64,000 bases of DNA from Lasiosphaeria ovina (Eukaryota; Ascomycota; Sordariomycetes; Sordariales; Lasiosphaeriaceae). The stretch is from assembly GCA_033439765.1 (NCBI GenBank), contig JAULSN010000009.1, forward strand, positions 1,860,001-1,924,000, read 5' to 3'. A program made the translations under genes and the position numbers. The notes beneath the pieces are model-generated. The model did no database searches. It was not told where the DNA came from and saw nothing but the letters and a program-made list of their open reading frames with translations. The stretch's first letter is position 1, and each line of letters begins with the position of its first letter. Shown one piece after another: positions 23,719 through 35,667 of the stretch.

Positions 23719-24701
23719 TAGCGTCGAATCTCTTATTCCATATTTCCTAGACAGGAAAATGTGTGATACAATCCTCTTTCTTGCCAATGCCTCGCTGCGG
23801 TCCAAGTCGAGGTAAAAAAAATAAAAAAAACAGGCGGTGGCGATTAGACCCCGGTGTCAGCAGACCTGGCTCTTAGGCGATGGAAACGGTGAGTGATATA
23901 GGAAACAGCCAAAATGCCAATTTCGTAATTATGGACTACTTTGGGCGTCTGCGGTGACTGCTTTTTGTTTGTCCCGATGCGGGCGATGCTATCTGCGAGG
24001 GATTTTTTGACTAAACAGTAAGGAAGGAAAAGGGGCGCAGGAGTCGGCATGTGTTGACCAGAGCCCAAAGATCCTTACTCCACATAGCCACCGATGGCAT
24101 CCTCTGCACATGGGGCCGCCAAAGGCCCATAGAACAATAGATAGCTCTTGGCATTGTTATTCCCTGGGTCCAGCCCGTCAGGGGGTTGTCAGAGCCAAAG
24201 CTAGGAAAGTGTCGACTCGGTGCAGCTTATACCAGCTAGCTCTACGGAAACTAGACTTATCCGGCACAGACAACATACATGCTAGAGTTAACTGTCGGAG
24301 GAGTGCCGTTCGATTGTTTGACCATTTACTGTACCGCAGCAAATGCTTAGTGGGTTGGTATGTGCGTGGTGATGGGGATAAGCCATTTCACTTTGCGGAT
24401 AGCTCTAAATGTGGAAGTCACTCCTTGAACAGAGCCTTCTTGAGTACACGAAATAATATACGCAAGCGCCCATGAAACTTTTCTGATGCCAACTTGGCCC
24501 GTCGTCCAGTAAGTCAACAAAGCAAACAAAAGAGGCAGGCAAAGAAACCAGGCCAGGATAAGGCAGACAAGACAAACAAGGCGGACAAGGCAGACAAGAC
24601 ATGAACAGCTCTTGACTAGATATGGATATTTATCCTCTCACTTCCCTCTTTCCAAAAAGCCCTCCAAAAAACCTTCCGAAAGCAACAAGACTACACAGAC
24701 A

Positions 24702-25058
24702 TCAAACCGAAACAACCCCAAGCTCCCTCTTCAGCGCCTCGACCTCAGCCACCTGCGCATCCACCAGATCCGAGACCACATTGCGCTGCCCGATGCCCAG
24801 CGCGAGGATGTCCCCCTCAGTAAAATCGGCCACGATGCTCAGCTGCTGGCGCTGGTAGGCGGTGAACTTGCCGCGGGGGCGCCAGGGCGGGCCGTCGCCG
24901 AGGAGAATGCGGATCATCTGCAGGTGCTTCTCGCGCAGCGCGTCCCACTCCCTGTTGTGCTGTGCCAGCAGCTCGAGCCGGATCCGCGTGTGTTCGGCGT
25001 TGAGAGCTGCGAGGCGGGTTTGGAAGGTTTTTTCTCGCGATTCTTCTTCTTGTTGTTC

Positions 25059-25129
<71 letters not shown>

Positions 25130-25472
25130 CATTTTCATGTTCCTCTCCGTGCTGTTCCCTCTCTTGTTCCGCCCTGCTGTTGAGGGGGAAGTGGCGGTGG
25201 GCGAGCTGTGGCGCCGTGTCGCTGTTCCTTGCGAGAAACACGTCCGCCATCACCGACTTGGGCGCCGGCACGGAGCCTGGCGAGTGGGGGAGACCCAAGG
25301 CAATCTCTTCGTGGCTGGCACTGATGTACTCGTCGCCGTAGAGGCGCCCGTGCTGGCGCTGCGGGAGGAGGCCGGCGGGGGCGGCCGAGGCTGTCAAGAC
25401 CATCAGCGCCAGCACCAGGGCGCTCGCGGCGGCCAGGAGGCGCGGGAGTGTCGTTGTTGTTGACCTCGCCAT
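24702..25472 (-). CDS. Secreted protein with a long polyglutamine tract
   Basis: A single exon of 256 residues. I chose the ATG at 25472 because it places a good signal peptide at the N-terminus: a basic start MARS, a Leu/Ala core, then an AxA-type cleavage region ending TASAAPA near residue 33. The mature protein has an acidic middle containing about 23 consecutive Gln, all encoded by CAA (the TTG array at about 25060-25128 on the plus strand). It ends in an alpha-helical, coiled-coil-like segment (FQTRLAALNAEHTRIRLELL and on). There are almost no cysteines and no known domain. The pure single-codon tract suggests replication slippage and length variation between strains. Function is unknown. 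Plus-strand frames across this gene are shadows. Confidence 0.75.
25060..25128. repeat. TTG/CAA trinucleotide repeat coding polyGln
   Basis: About 23 uninterrupted units inside the secreted protein gene, read as CAA on the minus strand. Confidence 0.9.
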
Positions 25473-26427
25473 TGTAGCGTGATGTGCTGTGTTATTTCCA
25501 ACGGAGCGGGAATATCTCGTCACCATGCAGATGCTATGGTGTTACCGAGTCCCGGTGACGGATGGCAAAGGGGACCTCCAAGCAAGCCAAGAACGAGCGA
25601 GATGTTTGCTTTCGCCCCTTTTCCTGCTTCTCCAGTCCGATAAACACCCCCCCGAAAAGTCCTGGCCGGCCAGGGGGAAGCAAGAACAAAACAAACAAAA
25701 CACTTGAAGATCGATCCAAAAAGGGGGGCAATAGAGGAGGAGGAACAGCGGCAACTAGCCCTTTGCTCTATGTGCCTAAAGATGAATGGGGCTCCCTCTT
25801 CTCGCAAAAAACGAACAAACAGAGACCACCGTTATATATACGCACCGAAGGGTAGGGATGCAGACGGCATATTTGCCGCCCTAAACTGCAATGCCGAGGG
25901 TGAACTGGAATGCCCTCGGCTCAAGACACGACCTAATGACGCCGAGACATGCTGCTAGCATCGAAATCTCACGATGGGCGTTGTACCAAGGAGATAGGGT
26001 GGATGCTTTGCTCTCTGACAATGAGCGCAAGCAGGGGCGCCTCTTCAGAGGCTTGACCCAGCCAAACCCAAAATCCCACCCCTCCGGCGCGGCAGCCGAA
26101 AAGGCACATCACCCACAAATGTGGGAGCTACAGTCGGCTGGACGAAGGGCATCATGTTGTCCATTTCCTGCTGGATAACAATAATCAGGAATAACCCAGT
26201 GGGAGTAAACCTGTCTCAAACTCGATATTTTATTTGCCATGTTTTGGTCCGGCCTTGGCCATATCAGTAGCTTCTGTCAAACGTGGCTCATAAGTCCTCC
26301 ACCCCATCCATAACCTTTCGATCATATCCAAGGATCTAAGAAAGCAAACATGTGATATAAATAAAAAGCCCCTTCTATACACACTACATTAATCATCATC
26401 GTCATCATTACAATTACCTCCTGCCTG
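25473..26427. other. Intergenic between the polyGln gene and the RD/RE-rich gene
   Basis: About 950 bp with no coding evidence. It holds the promoter side of the secreted protein gene and the 3' flank of the next. Confidence 0.6.
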
Positions 26428-29400
26428 CTAGTCGGAACCAACATAGAGCGGGTCCCGCTCGCGGCGGGATGACCTGTGATGGCTAGAGCCATGGCCACGG
26501 CCATTGTTGTGGTACTCAACTGTCCTTGACCGGGCGTCATAGTCGTCGTCGTCTCCATCCGACTCTTGATGCCTGTGGCGCCGGTGCCTGTCCGGGACCC
26601 GCTCTTTGCCACGCTCTCTCTCTTTCTCCCTCCCGCTCTCTCGCTCTCGGTCGCGAACATCACGATCGCGGTCATGGCCACGCCGGTCATCTTCCTGACC
26701 ATCGTCCTCTCTCTCTCTGCGGTGCTGACGATGCTTCCTTTTTGGTTCTTCCTCTTCGTCCCGGTCAGCGTCGGGCTCTGCAGTCTCCCGCTCAAGCTCC
26801 TTCCTTCGGCGATCTGTTTTCTGTCGTTAGCGATCATACATCGCTGAAGAGTTCAGATAAACTCACCTCGTAATTGCGCCGTAGCAGCTGCATAAGCCTG
26901 TATCTCCTCCTTGCTCAAGACGCGGAGCACAATGACGAAGTCGTCGCGGACTTCGAAGCGTTCCTTGCCAATAGTCAGGGCCTCTGGGTTGACCATTTTG
27001 CGGCTGATTTTGGTCCACCTGGCACCCGGTGGCACGTTCGCTTTTGTCTTGTCGTCCTTGTGGGGAGCGACTCCTTCGCGAACAGGGTTTGGCTCCTCTG
27101 GGAACTGAGGCTTGGGCTGCTTGAGGATGCCTTTTATGGGCTTCTTGTCATCTTTGTCCCTCGGCGGAGAAACGACACGGACTTGCTTGTCATCTCGCGC
27201 TGGTATTACTAGCTCGCGGCCTCTCGGATCTTCCCTTCCGGTGTAATCATCGTCCAATTCGCTCCTCTCGGCAGGCGACGACCTGCGCTCAGGAGATGGT
27301 TCTCTGATCTCGGGCGGGTCCTTCTCGGCTGGTTTCTCGCTGGCAGCCAGCTGCGCCTTCAATGCCGCCAAACCAGCAGTGTCGTTCGGGTTGAATGCGG
27401 ACGAAGCGCGAAGGCGTCGACGAGTCGTCGGCTTACCCTCCTCTGCTGAAGTTGAGTTGTCTCGAGGGCCTGATGCGAGGGCATCGCCGGTGGGTTTTAC
27501 TTCGTCATATTTACTACGATCCCGTGCGGGAACGTCGACTTCAGCGGCTGATTCTTTCCTAGTGCGCTCGCGGTCTCGATCTCGATCACGATCTCGGTCA
27601 CGATCTCGCTCGCGCTCGCGCTCACGATCCCGCTCACGATCCCGCTCACGATCCTTCTCCTTGGGCAGGTCGATGATCTCAAAATCTTCGTCCCCGAGCA
27701 TCGGCTCTTTGCGGCTCGGCTTAGGTCGGGATTCGGGGCCATCAGGGCTGCGGCGGTCGCCCTCCTCTTCTCTCCTCCTTTTCTGGGAGTCGTCCTTGTC
27801 TTTGGAATCTTTGTCTTTGATAACAGATCCGAGGCCAATGGAAGCAGCAGCAAGCCCTAGGCCTGTAGCAACCTTGTCGCGAAGCTTTTCTTTCTTGCTC
27901 TCACGCTCGTCCTCTAGGACGGACTCCTTTGCCTTGCTCTCTCTACGGTCGGGCAAAGGTTCATCATCCACCCTGTGATCACGATCGTCACGGTCGCGGT
28001 CGCGATCACGCTCTCGAATATGATCGCGTTCACGTTCGCCGCGATCACCACGGTCGCGCTCGCGATCATGAACTTCCCGTTCGCGTTCGCGTTCGCGTTC
28101 ACGTTCGCGTTCACGGTCCCGGTCACGATCACGATCACGATCGACGTCGCGGGTGCTCCTGCGATCACGGTCCTCGTAGTCGCGCCTTTTGCTGGAATCT
28201 AGGTCATCGTCGGACCACTTTCTTGGCTCACGGTCGACGGAGTCGTCAAAATCTTTGCGTGGTTCTCGTCGATCACGGCGATCGTCGCGAAACTGAGGCT
28301 CAAAAGGATGTCTCTGGTCCTCAGGGGGGTCCTTTGCGTCAAGTCGGATGCCAAATCCGCGCGCAGAGACGCTCTCGTCTTGGAAATAATCCCGGTCGCG
28401 ATCGCGATCGCGATCGCGAATTTCGCGCTGGATTAGATCATCCTCTCGATCGCGGTAATACTCATCACGATGGCCAGGCCGCCCCGACGCGTCCTGGATG
28501 AGCGAGACAGGACGGGTACGAGACGAAAGGTCTAGACTTGGGTGGCGACCCGGGTCGGGTGCCAGAGGAACAGCCGGAGGAATGGGCATACGGAGTCCAG
28601 CGCCATCGTATATGCCGGCAGCAGGCGCCCGGTTCAACTTGTCCAGGCCCCACGTTGTAACTGGAGGGACGCGGAGTCGCCTCTCGTTCTGCTCATAGCC
28701 GCGAGCAAGGTCGGTAGTGACGCTGACAGTCGGCCGGTAATACCGATCCAGGCTTTCACGGCGGCCTCTGCGCGGCGCGCGGTCGCGGTCGTTGTCGAGA
28801 TCATAGCGCGCCAAGTCGCTGGGCTTTGTATACTCGTAGCCCCCATCTTCGAATTCCAGGGTGTTGCTGCGGTGGGGTGTGGAATAGAAGACGCCGGGGC
28901 GTGAGGAGCGGTAGACGTCCGCAGCTCGCGAGCCAAGAATCCTGTCGTGCTCGGTTCTCTCCTTGAGCCGCTGATATTCGTCGCCATCCAAAGTCGGGCT
29001 GAAGGGGGCCCGGGCATTACTGCGGGAGCGGTTTATCGAGGAGGCAGGCTGGGCGTAGAATTGGCTCTCGTCACTGGAGCGGTAGGGATCGCGTGGCGGG
29101 CTGCCAGATCGGCCGCCAGCTGAGGGATGCTTGGTGGTGACGATGATGGGAGCGGCGCGATGGTCGCGGGCCGGGGCCTCTTTAACGCTGGTGGTCCTTC
29201 CAAGCGGGTCCGTCCTGACGGCGTACGTGGTAGAGCTGACGGGCACGACGGTGGGACGGTATTCGGCAGCGGGCCGTGACACGAGGGGTTCGTGGGCGAG
29301 CATATCTCCGCCGTAGAGCGACGTGTAGCCGGCGCTGGTGACGGGCAGCGAGGCTCGCGCGGGGTTGTAGAGGGGAGGTGATCGGCGCCCCGGAGCTCCC

Positions 29401-29429
29401 GAATACCTGTACCTTCCCTGGTCCGCCAT
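26428..29429 (-). CDS. Large RD/RE-rich protein with a DUF8035-type domain
   Basis: Exons 29429-26867 and 26813-26428, with a 53-nt intron (26814-26866), give 982 residues. The start is the ATG at 29429 (MADQGRYRYSG); the upstream in-frame codon at 29579 is TTG, and the ATG lies downstream of a probable 5' untranslated intron. The N-terminal half is Pro/Ser/Tyr/Arg rich. Long arrays of Arg-Asp and Arg-Glu dipeptides follow (about residues 385-400, 450-540 and 610-660). A folded block, RWTKISRKMVNPEALTIGKE then FVIVLRVLSKEEIQAYAAAT, matches my memory of DUF8035. The spliced exon continues this helix as RRRKELERE and adds more RE/RD repeats, ending PLYVGSD. RD/RE arrays are typical of RNA-processing and splicing-speckle proteins, but no catalytic or RNA-binding domain is visible. 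The usual unspliced reading of the last exon is in the wrong frame. Confidence 0.85.
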
Positions 29430-32400
29430 TGCCGTTGGTGATGGTGTTGGGTGTTGCAGGACAAGATTGTCGTGAGGTAGGCAGTCTCTGGTGACCCCCC
29501 GATCGAGAGCAAAATCAAGAACGCTTGGTGCACGAGGATGTCGAGTCGTCGGTCGGGCTGAGACAGAGCGATGAGACAAAATCGTGAGGATTGCCCACGT
29601 GAGGCACGGGGCGCAACCTACCTAATCCGCAGGTGGGGTTTTAAAAGCCTTTTGCCGTTGGGCTGTAGGTGAGTTTGCCGTCTGTCGGTCGGGGGCGTGT
29701 GTAATGCTCAAAAAGAGGAAAGAGGTCGCGGCGGTCCTCAGGTCTTCGGCGGGGTTCGATGATGGCGGGGTTCTCTCCTCTTCATCGCCGGTGCGCTCGC
29801 TCGTAAGCTCAAGTGCTCAGGCACCCCACCCCTGCCGGTTCCTTGCCAAGGTTCCTCAAGTTTCCTTTGCCCACCTCAGAATGCAACGTGACCAACTGGA
29901 GCCGACTTGCAAGACGGCTAAAAATGCAGCCATGGAAGATGGGAAACTGTCACTTGTTGGTACTGAATAAGCAGGCTATCTATCCATTTCTCGGTCCAAG
30001 AAGTCCGCCAAGCATTCCGGGTCGAGAAAAAAAGAAACTCACCTAGGAAAGACGGTGAGGGCGGGGAGAGTTGGGGCCAGTGGTCCAGCTCCCGTCTTCT
30101 TGTGAGCGCCGCGGGGTCGCAGAGACGACTGGCCAAAGACGATGAAGCAATCCGCGGAGGGGTCAGAGGAGAGGGGGGATTGGATTGCCCTGCAGGTGGG
30201 CGACCAAATGGGGGAGAGGTCTGGAAAGTGCCGTTCTCCCGTTACAAGTCCACTCATTGCCATGCAGTGCTCTCTCTGGTCCGTGGCGTGTCTGCCTGAT
30301 GCAGAAGAAAGAGGACGGCCCAATCCCCCCTCTCCCCTTGGTGGCCGAGTTGCCTTTTCTGGCGGCCTCGAAGCAGCATGCAGAGCTGAGAAGGTCGCTG
30401 CCGGACCCAGCCATACCAGAGCAACGACAGCGACAGCGAGATTGCGCACAATTGAGCTGCTGTGGACTCGGATTAGTTTTCGTCGACCGAAGCAACTCCA
30501 CTGGCGATCCAGACACCCAGGAATACAAAGGCTGTTCTTGTGCAATTACTGAGGACACCAATCAGCCAACGGCCGGCTACCGCTCTTGAGAGTTTGGACA
30601 TGCAGATAGGGAACTCGAACCCTGCCGGCAGCCGTGAGCGACACGGGAATTTCCTGCAGTCCAAGTCCCTGAATGTTTGTTGGCGCGGTACTTGGGAAGC
30701 GAAGAGGTTTGGAAGTGCAATCACGACCCTTCAGATCGTGGAAGGTACCCCCTAACAAAACATCCAGGGATGGGGCTTGTTTGCTCGCCCCCGAAGCTTT
30801 TCGACAGCTTCGTTTTTTGCCTCCTCAGAGTGAGGCTCTACGTACTACCTTGCTCCGTACATGCTCTGTAGATCAACTCATGTGTAGGCTACGGGCTTCG
30901 CTCTGCCGTCTGTAAGTTGGTATACGGAGCGGATGAAGTGTGATTTTTGTCCTTGGCACAACGGCACAACACACAGTACCCGTTTCTTTCTCAAGGGGCA
31001 TTTCTCCAGCCTTATCTCATTCCCGGCTTTGGTCGCCCTGAGGTATTCTGTATCCCCGGGTTTAAGGGTTGTCTTGCTCTCCGCAGTTGGTTCGTCGTCC
31101 TGGCCCGGCTCTACGGGACACGAGCCAACCTTAATGAGGTCTTGGGTATCCACTTGTACGCACGCCTTTTCCCCGTTTTCGCGGGACAGAGACCGAAACT
31201 TGAAGGTGAAGGGGGGTGAAGAAACAATGACGTTCCTCCTTTCCTTCAAGGTGGCTCCCAGATGATACGGGCTCGGTCAGCCGTGCCGTGACACTTGGGA
31301 TGGGGTCGTGTGACGTCCGCTCGCCTTTCAGGCAAGGCAGGGCAACTCGGTAACAATTGACTGCCCGTCTCCAGAGCCTGACGCCTCCTCGCATTGCAGG
31401 TTGCAGACAAGAGTCTCGACTGTTTTCTGTCATGTCGTTTTTCTTTTTCTTTTTCTGCCGGTTATGCAGTGACATCGCTCGATGCGTGAAGCCACCACGG
31501 ACGGGAGGGCGAAAGACCCTACTGCCATGATAGTGCTATTAATAAAAAAAAGTCACGTCGGCCTTTTGATACGAGAGTATCTCTGCTCCATACTGATACT
31601 TCATTCTTGATCACTCACTCGGAGTCATGTCAATCAGCCCATTTCCGGTCGCTCACGCCCTGCTGTGGCAACCTGTGCGTAAGGTCAAGTAGTGAAGCTA
31701 TCGGATAATGGAGGGCAGTAGCCTAGCCAGCACCACCACCACGACATGAAAGTGTCGATCGCAGGCAAAGGCGGCAATATGGGAAAGGCGCGCACACCTT
31801 GACGCTGTCCCTGCCCCGCCCCGGCAGAGGCCGCGCGCCCCGGACCTGCGCCCCGGGCCTTATTTTCTTCCTTTCTTCCTTTTTTCCTTTCTGTTTCTCC
31901 TCTCGGGAGTGGCTTACACTTTGCGTTTCTCCAGCACGCGCACGAAGTGCATGGCCCGGCTGTGTAGGTACGGTGTGTTCTACATGCATGGCTTGGTCCT
32001 ATTCCGATGACCTGATTTGCCTCACTACCCGAGCGGGAGGGGCCGCGATGCCTTTCCTTTTTTCTACACTAGGTTTCTAGTGGTGGTGATGGACGGTTGT
32101 GGTGGGTGGGTGGCGATGGTCAACCTACCAGGCACGTGGTACATACAAAACCAGAAAGTACAAATTATTCCTTTCGTTGGGCAGCCACGATTTTGAAACC
32201 CAATTGGTAGTCTAGCTGTGCCTATTTTCGTCATCCACCTCACGGATACCGTCTCCCCCAGCGGGGAAGGCAGAGAGGGAGAGAGAGAGAGAGAGAGAGA
32301 AATATTCCATGTGAGCGAGTGGCTTCCGGGTTGCCGCGTTTTCGCCCCGGCTCAGAGCCGACGCTGTGCAGTATACAAGACGGGGTTTGGAATATCTCTC

Positions 32401-33314
32401 AGCTTGTGCGACTCCTCCTCGTTGCTGTGTTTCCCCCATTGCCCGGTGGCACATCCAATCCGCCGCATAACTGCTACTGCATGTCACTCTCGGGATGTTG
32501 TCCGACCCGACGGGGAGAGCTTGCCTAAGGCAAGGTAAGGTAAGGTAGGTAGCTCCCTCCTCCTGCTTTTGCCTAGGCTAGATAGCTTCGCGCCGAGCTA
32601 TTACCTTGCCTTAGTTTGGCTGTGCCTTGAAGCTCAAGCTTTGAGCTCCGGTCCCCTTTGTGGAATCTCGCCCGAGCGAATCGGCCCAAGCTTGGCGGTT
32701 GAAACACTAGGCGAAAGGCGAACAATTTACGTACCTTGGGATCCGAAGTGTGAAAGCTTCGCGCAATGCACGCCGAGGGTGGATACCGGGCTTGCATTTG
32801 CCTGCGTCTCTACTCCGTCGTACGTATGCGTGTTGCAGTAGTCTTGCAGAACCCCTTTTCCGACCCCATACGAAAACATGTGAATGCGTCCAAGTGAGAG
32901 AGCCACATGAAACCAAGCATAGGTAGGTAGTAGGCGGATTACAATAATTTCGTAAAATGCGGCCCTGAAGCTGGATGAATGAATGAACCATGAAGAATGC
33001 TTCAACACAAATAGCAAATCTAGAATCAAGAAATAGCTTGGTGCATAGGTATAGTGGCAGTGAACGCCGAAGGACAAAAAACATTGTCCACCTAAGCATA
33101 TTAGGTAGTACGTAGATATCGATTTGCTGCTACTTGGAGATATTCGTTTCTTCATTCAGATCATCGGCCGGCTCTCGACGCAATCCAGCAGTCCGGCATC
33201 GCAACCCCCCAAATAACTGATACATCGGACAAAGAAAGCGACGAACGGATAGAAAGGAGAAGAAGAACAACAGCAACGCAAATGTGCCTCCTAATCTTCA
33301 CACATGTTCCCACC
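29430..33314. other. 3.9 kb intergenic: leader of the DUF8035 gene and 3' flank of bleomycin hydrolase
   Basis: A likely 5' untranslated intron on the minus strand runs from GT at 30042 (TAG then GTGAGT) to AG at 29558-29559, about 485 nt, which places the first ATG at 29429. Elsewhere I see no gene. A (GA)10 run lies at 32281-32300, and short AAGGTAAGGTAGG-type repeats near 32530. Confidence 0.5.
32281..32300. repeat. (GA)10 dinucleotide repeat
   Basis: A perfect dinucleotide run in intergenic sequence. Confidence 0.85.
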
Positions 33315-35080
33315 CTAGGCTAGCGATCCCATGGGATCCCACAGCGGCAGCACCGTCGGCTCGCTGTCCAGGACCTCGCGCACGTCCTTGCTCAGGAACT
33401 TTGGGTCGACAACGGCCTGGAAGACGAACTCGGACATCCAGGCGTCGCTCATGACGAACCAGCCGTCGGACCCGGCGGCGGTGCCCCACGAGTTCTGGAC
33501 GCGCCAGCGCACGGCGGCGCCCGAGGCCTCGTCGACGTGCACGGCGGTCAGCACCATGGCGTGGGTCATCTGGGACTCGCCGGTGCGCAGGCGCTCGGCC
33601 TTGTCCATGCCGAGCAGCGACACGTTGAAGCCGAGCTCGTAGTCGACGAGCGCCAGGTCCATGATGCCGAGAGCCGAGTCGCTGAACTTGCCGACGTCGG
33701 ACCCGAAGAACACGGGCAGCTCCGCGCGGAGCATGGCCACGCACGCCGCCTTGAGCGCCGCCACGTCCACGTTGACGTACGTGACGGCGCGCCCGCCCAC
33801 GACGTTGCCCAGCCGGTCGACCGTCAGCAGCGTCAGCGGCGCGTGGCGCGGGTCGTGCACCAGCGACACCATCTTGGCCACCGTGTCTGATGTGATGCGG
33901 AAGCTAGAGCTGTAGATGTCGGCGGCGAACGCCCGCGGCGTCGCACGCACGGTGCGCGCCTTACCAGCCTTGTCCGTGAACGACCACGCGAACTCGTCGT
34001 CGCGGCTCGGCGGCGGGCCCAGCGTCAGCGTCAAGATCGTGTGGATCTCCTTCAGCATGCGCGTCTTGGCGTCCGAGACGGCCGCCGCTGTGGCCGAGGA
34101 AGGACTGCTGAGCAGCTTCCGCAGGATGAGCCCGTCCTCCCGCAGCTTAGTGAAGATGATGCTATTGATGACGCTGCTCGAGCTCGCGTTGAAGCTGTCG
34201 GGATACAGCGTCTGCGGCACCAGGCCGTACTTGGATACGAGGTTGTAGATCATATCCCACTTTGTTCCTGTTAGATAGACCACGAGAAGAAAGCAAGTAA
34301 GTGCAAGGAGTGACAGAAGAGAGGGGCAACCATACCTGCCCACCATCACTCAGAGGCTCGTGAAGCAGCGTCTGCACGAGACGGGAGTCGAGGTCCTTGT
34401 CGACGGTCGAGATGATCTGCTCCAGGAACCAATTGCTCTTTTCGAACTTGTCCCAGAAGAACAGGTAGGCCTGCGAGAGCTCGAACTCGTCGAGGCCGTA
34501 CTTCTGCATCAGGGCCACGCGGAAGACGTTGGTCGAGGCGAAGATCCAGCATCTCCCCGACTGCCGCTGGTTCGTGATCGGCCCGCCCTCGAAGGGAATC
34601 TTGACGTTGAACACCTGCTGCTCCGAGATCTTGGCAGCCCGCGACGTCAAGACGGAGCGAGGGTTGGCGGCGCTGAGAGCCGACAGAGCGAGTCTGCGAG
34701 AGAGGGCGCGGTTGTCACGAGGTTCAACTGTCAGCAGGAAACTCTCTCGGCGTCTCTACTCGGCACAATCAAGTATAGTCAAAGAAAGCGCATGCAATCC
34801 ATTTTTCTCTCTGCTCCCGGTTTCCGCACCTGTTCTTTGGGTCCCTAAGGAGGGCGTCCTGCCATTCCTCGGCGCGGACGACAGAGATGGGCTCGGGGCG
34901 ACGGGACTTGGAGATAGCCTTGGCCGCCTTCTCGCCCTTCTCCAGTTTGCTGTCATCGACGTAGACATAGCCCTCCTCAGCGCTGTTGTCTTCCAGCTGC
35001 AAACTGCGAAGCCGCTGAAGGACCGCCTTCTCATGCATAGTAACCCCCTCGGCAGGGAGTTTCGAGAGATACGAACCCAT
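33315..35080 (-). CDS. Bleomycin hydrolase, cysteine aminopeptidase of family C1B
   Basis: Three exons (35080-34830, 34693-34336, 34259-33315) with introns of 136 and 76 nt encode 517 residues. Junctions were chosen by phase: the first gives DPKNRLALSAL, the second LSDGGQWDMIYNL. The papain-like triad is visible: Cys132 in NQRQSGRCW, His436 in QMTHAMVLTAVH and Asn459 in VQNSWG. The His-Asn spacing equals my recollection of yeast Blh1/Gal6. The enzyme is a cytosolic, typically hexameric, aminopeptidase that trims peptides and detoxifies homocysteine thiolactone and bleomycin. The chosen start gives MGSYLSK, an N-myristoylation-like context seen in filamentous fungal homologues. The frame stays open upstream to a second ATG at 35284, which would add 68 residues (see findings). 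Confidence 0.95.
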
Positions 35081-35667
35081 CGATGCAGGTGTAAGTCGGT
35101 CGCGTTCCACGGACAATTCGGGTTCAGCTCTGTTCAAAGGGCCCAAGACACTTGGATGGGGTCGAAACCAAACAAGTAAACCTCTAGAAAGAGGGCGAAC
35201 AAGAAGTCCTTTCAAAGTCGACGAAAGTGGGCGGCCGGCAGTTGAAATAGCATAATAAGCATGTCCAACTTGAGCAGGTGGCATTGAGCCGTGAGGGGCT
35301 TATCACGCAAGCTACACTTTTAGCACTGGAGCAAACAGTCAGCTGCCCCCTCATGCGCGTCTACTACTGATAGGGATCTCAAAGAAACAAGGATGCAAAA
35401 AGTCAGGCGAGCAAACAGGCGGGCAAACAACTCCATCCATTACAGTTCATATACATCGGAATGCAAAATCTGAACTAGATTCCTAACCCAAGACCGTCGT
35501 CGAAGTTCTCTAAACATCCAGCAAATCCCATTTCGAATTTTACCCAATCTTGAAACGAGGAACACATTATGTCGAACGGCCCTATATGCAGCGCGACAAG
35601 TGTACAAGCCCAGTGCCTGGCAAACATAACGCTCTTCCTGCAAGGTGATTGACGATAGCCAATTCAT
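35081..35667. other. Promoter side of bleomycin hydrolase and 3' flank of HEX1
   Basis: Apart from the in-frame upstream extension of the hydrolase (35081-35284), nothing coding is seen. Confidence 0.6.

Larger units (their letters stand above)
15715..24701. other. Second part of the gene-poor stretch
   Basis: No gene could be supported. The longest frame (16623-17609) lacks an ATG start and is rich in Arg, Cys, His and Trp, as chance frames are. The segment contains several simple repeats: an 8-bp GCACTTGA repeat (15793-15816), TGG repeats (18226-18246), CCAG/GAGC arrays (19445-19503) and a 7-bp GGCAAG-type repeat (23691-23718). It may be regulatory DNA for flanking genes or host untranslated RNAs. 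Confidence 0.45.

Noticed and set aside
24612..25463. 283-codon plus-strand frame with a poly-Leu run
   Set aside because: Shadow of the polyGln gene; the Leu run is the reverse reading of the CAA repeat.
26322..26837. 171-codon minus-strand frame after the DUF8035 gene
   Set aside because: Wrong frame of the true last exon; the phase-correct frame continues the domain helix and RE/RD repeats and ends at 26428.
30600..30645. Possible tRNA T-arm (revcomp GGGTTCGAGTTCCC)
   Set aside because: No D arm, anticodon stem or acceptor pairing can be formed around it.
34162..34650. Stand-alone short hydrolase frame starting at 34650
   Set aside because: The first codon is TTG and the frame is the second exon of the three-exon bleomycin hydrolase gene.
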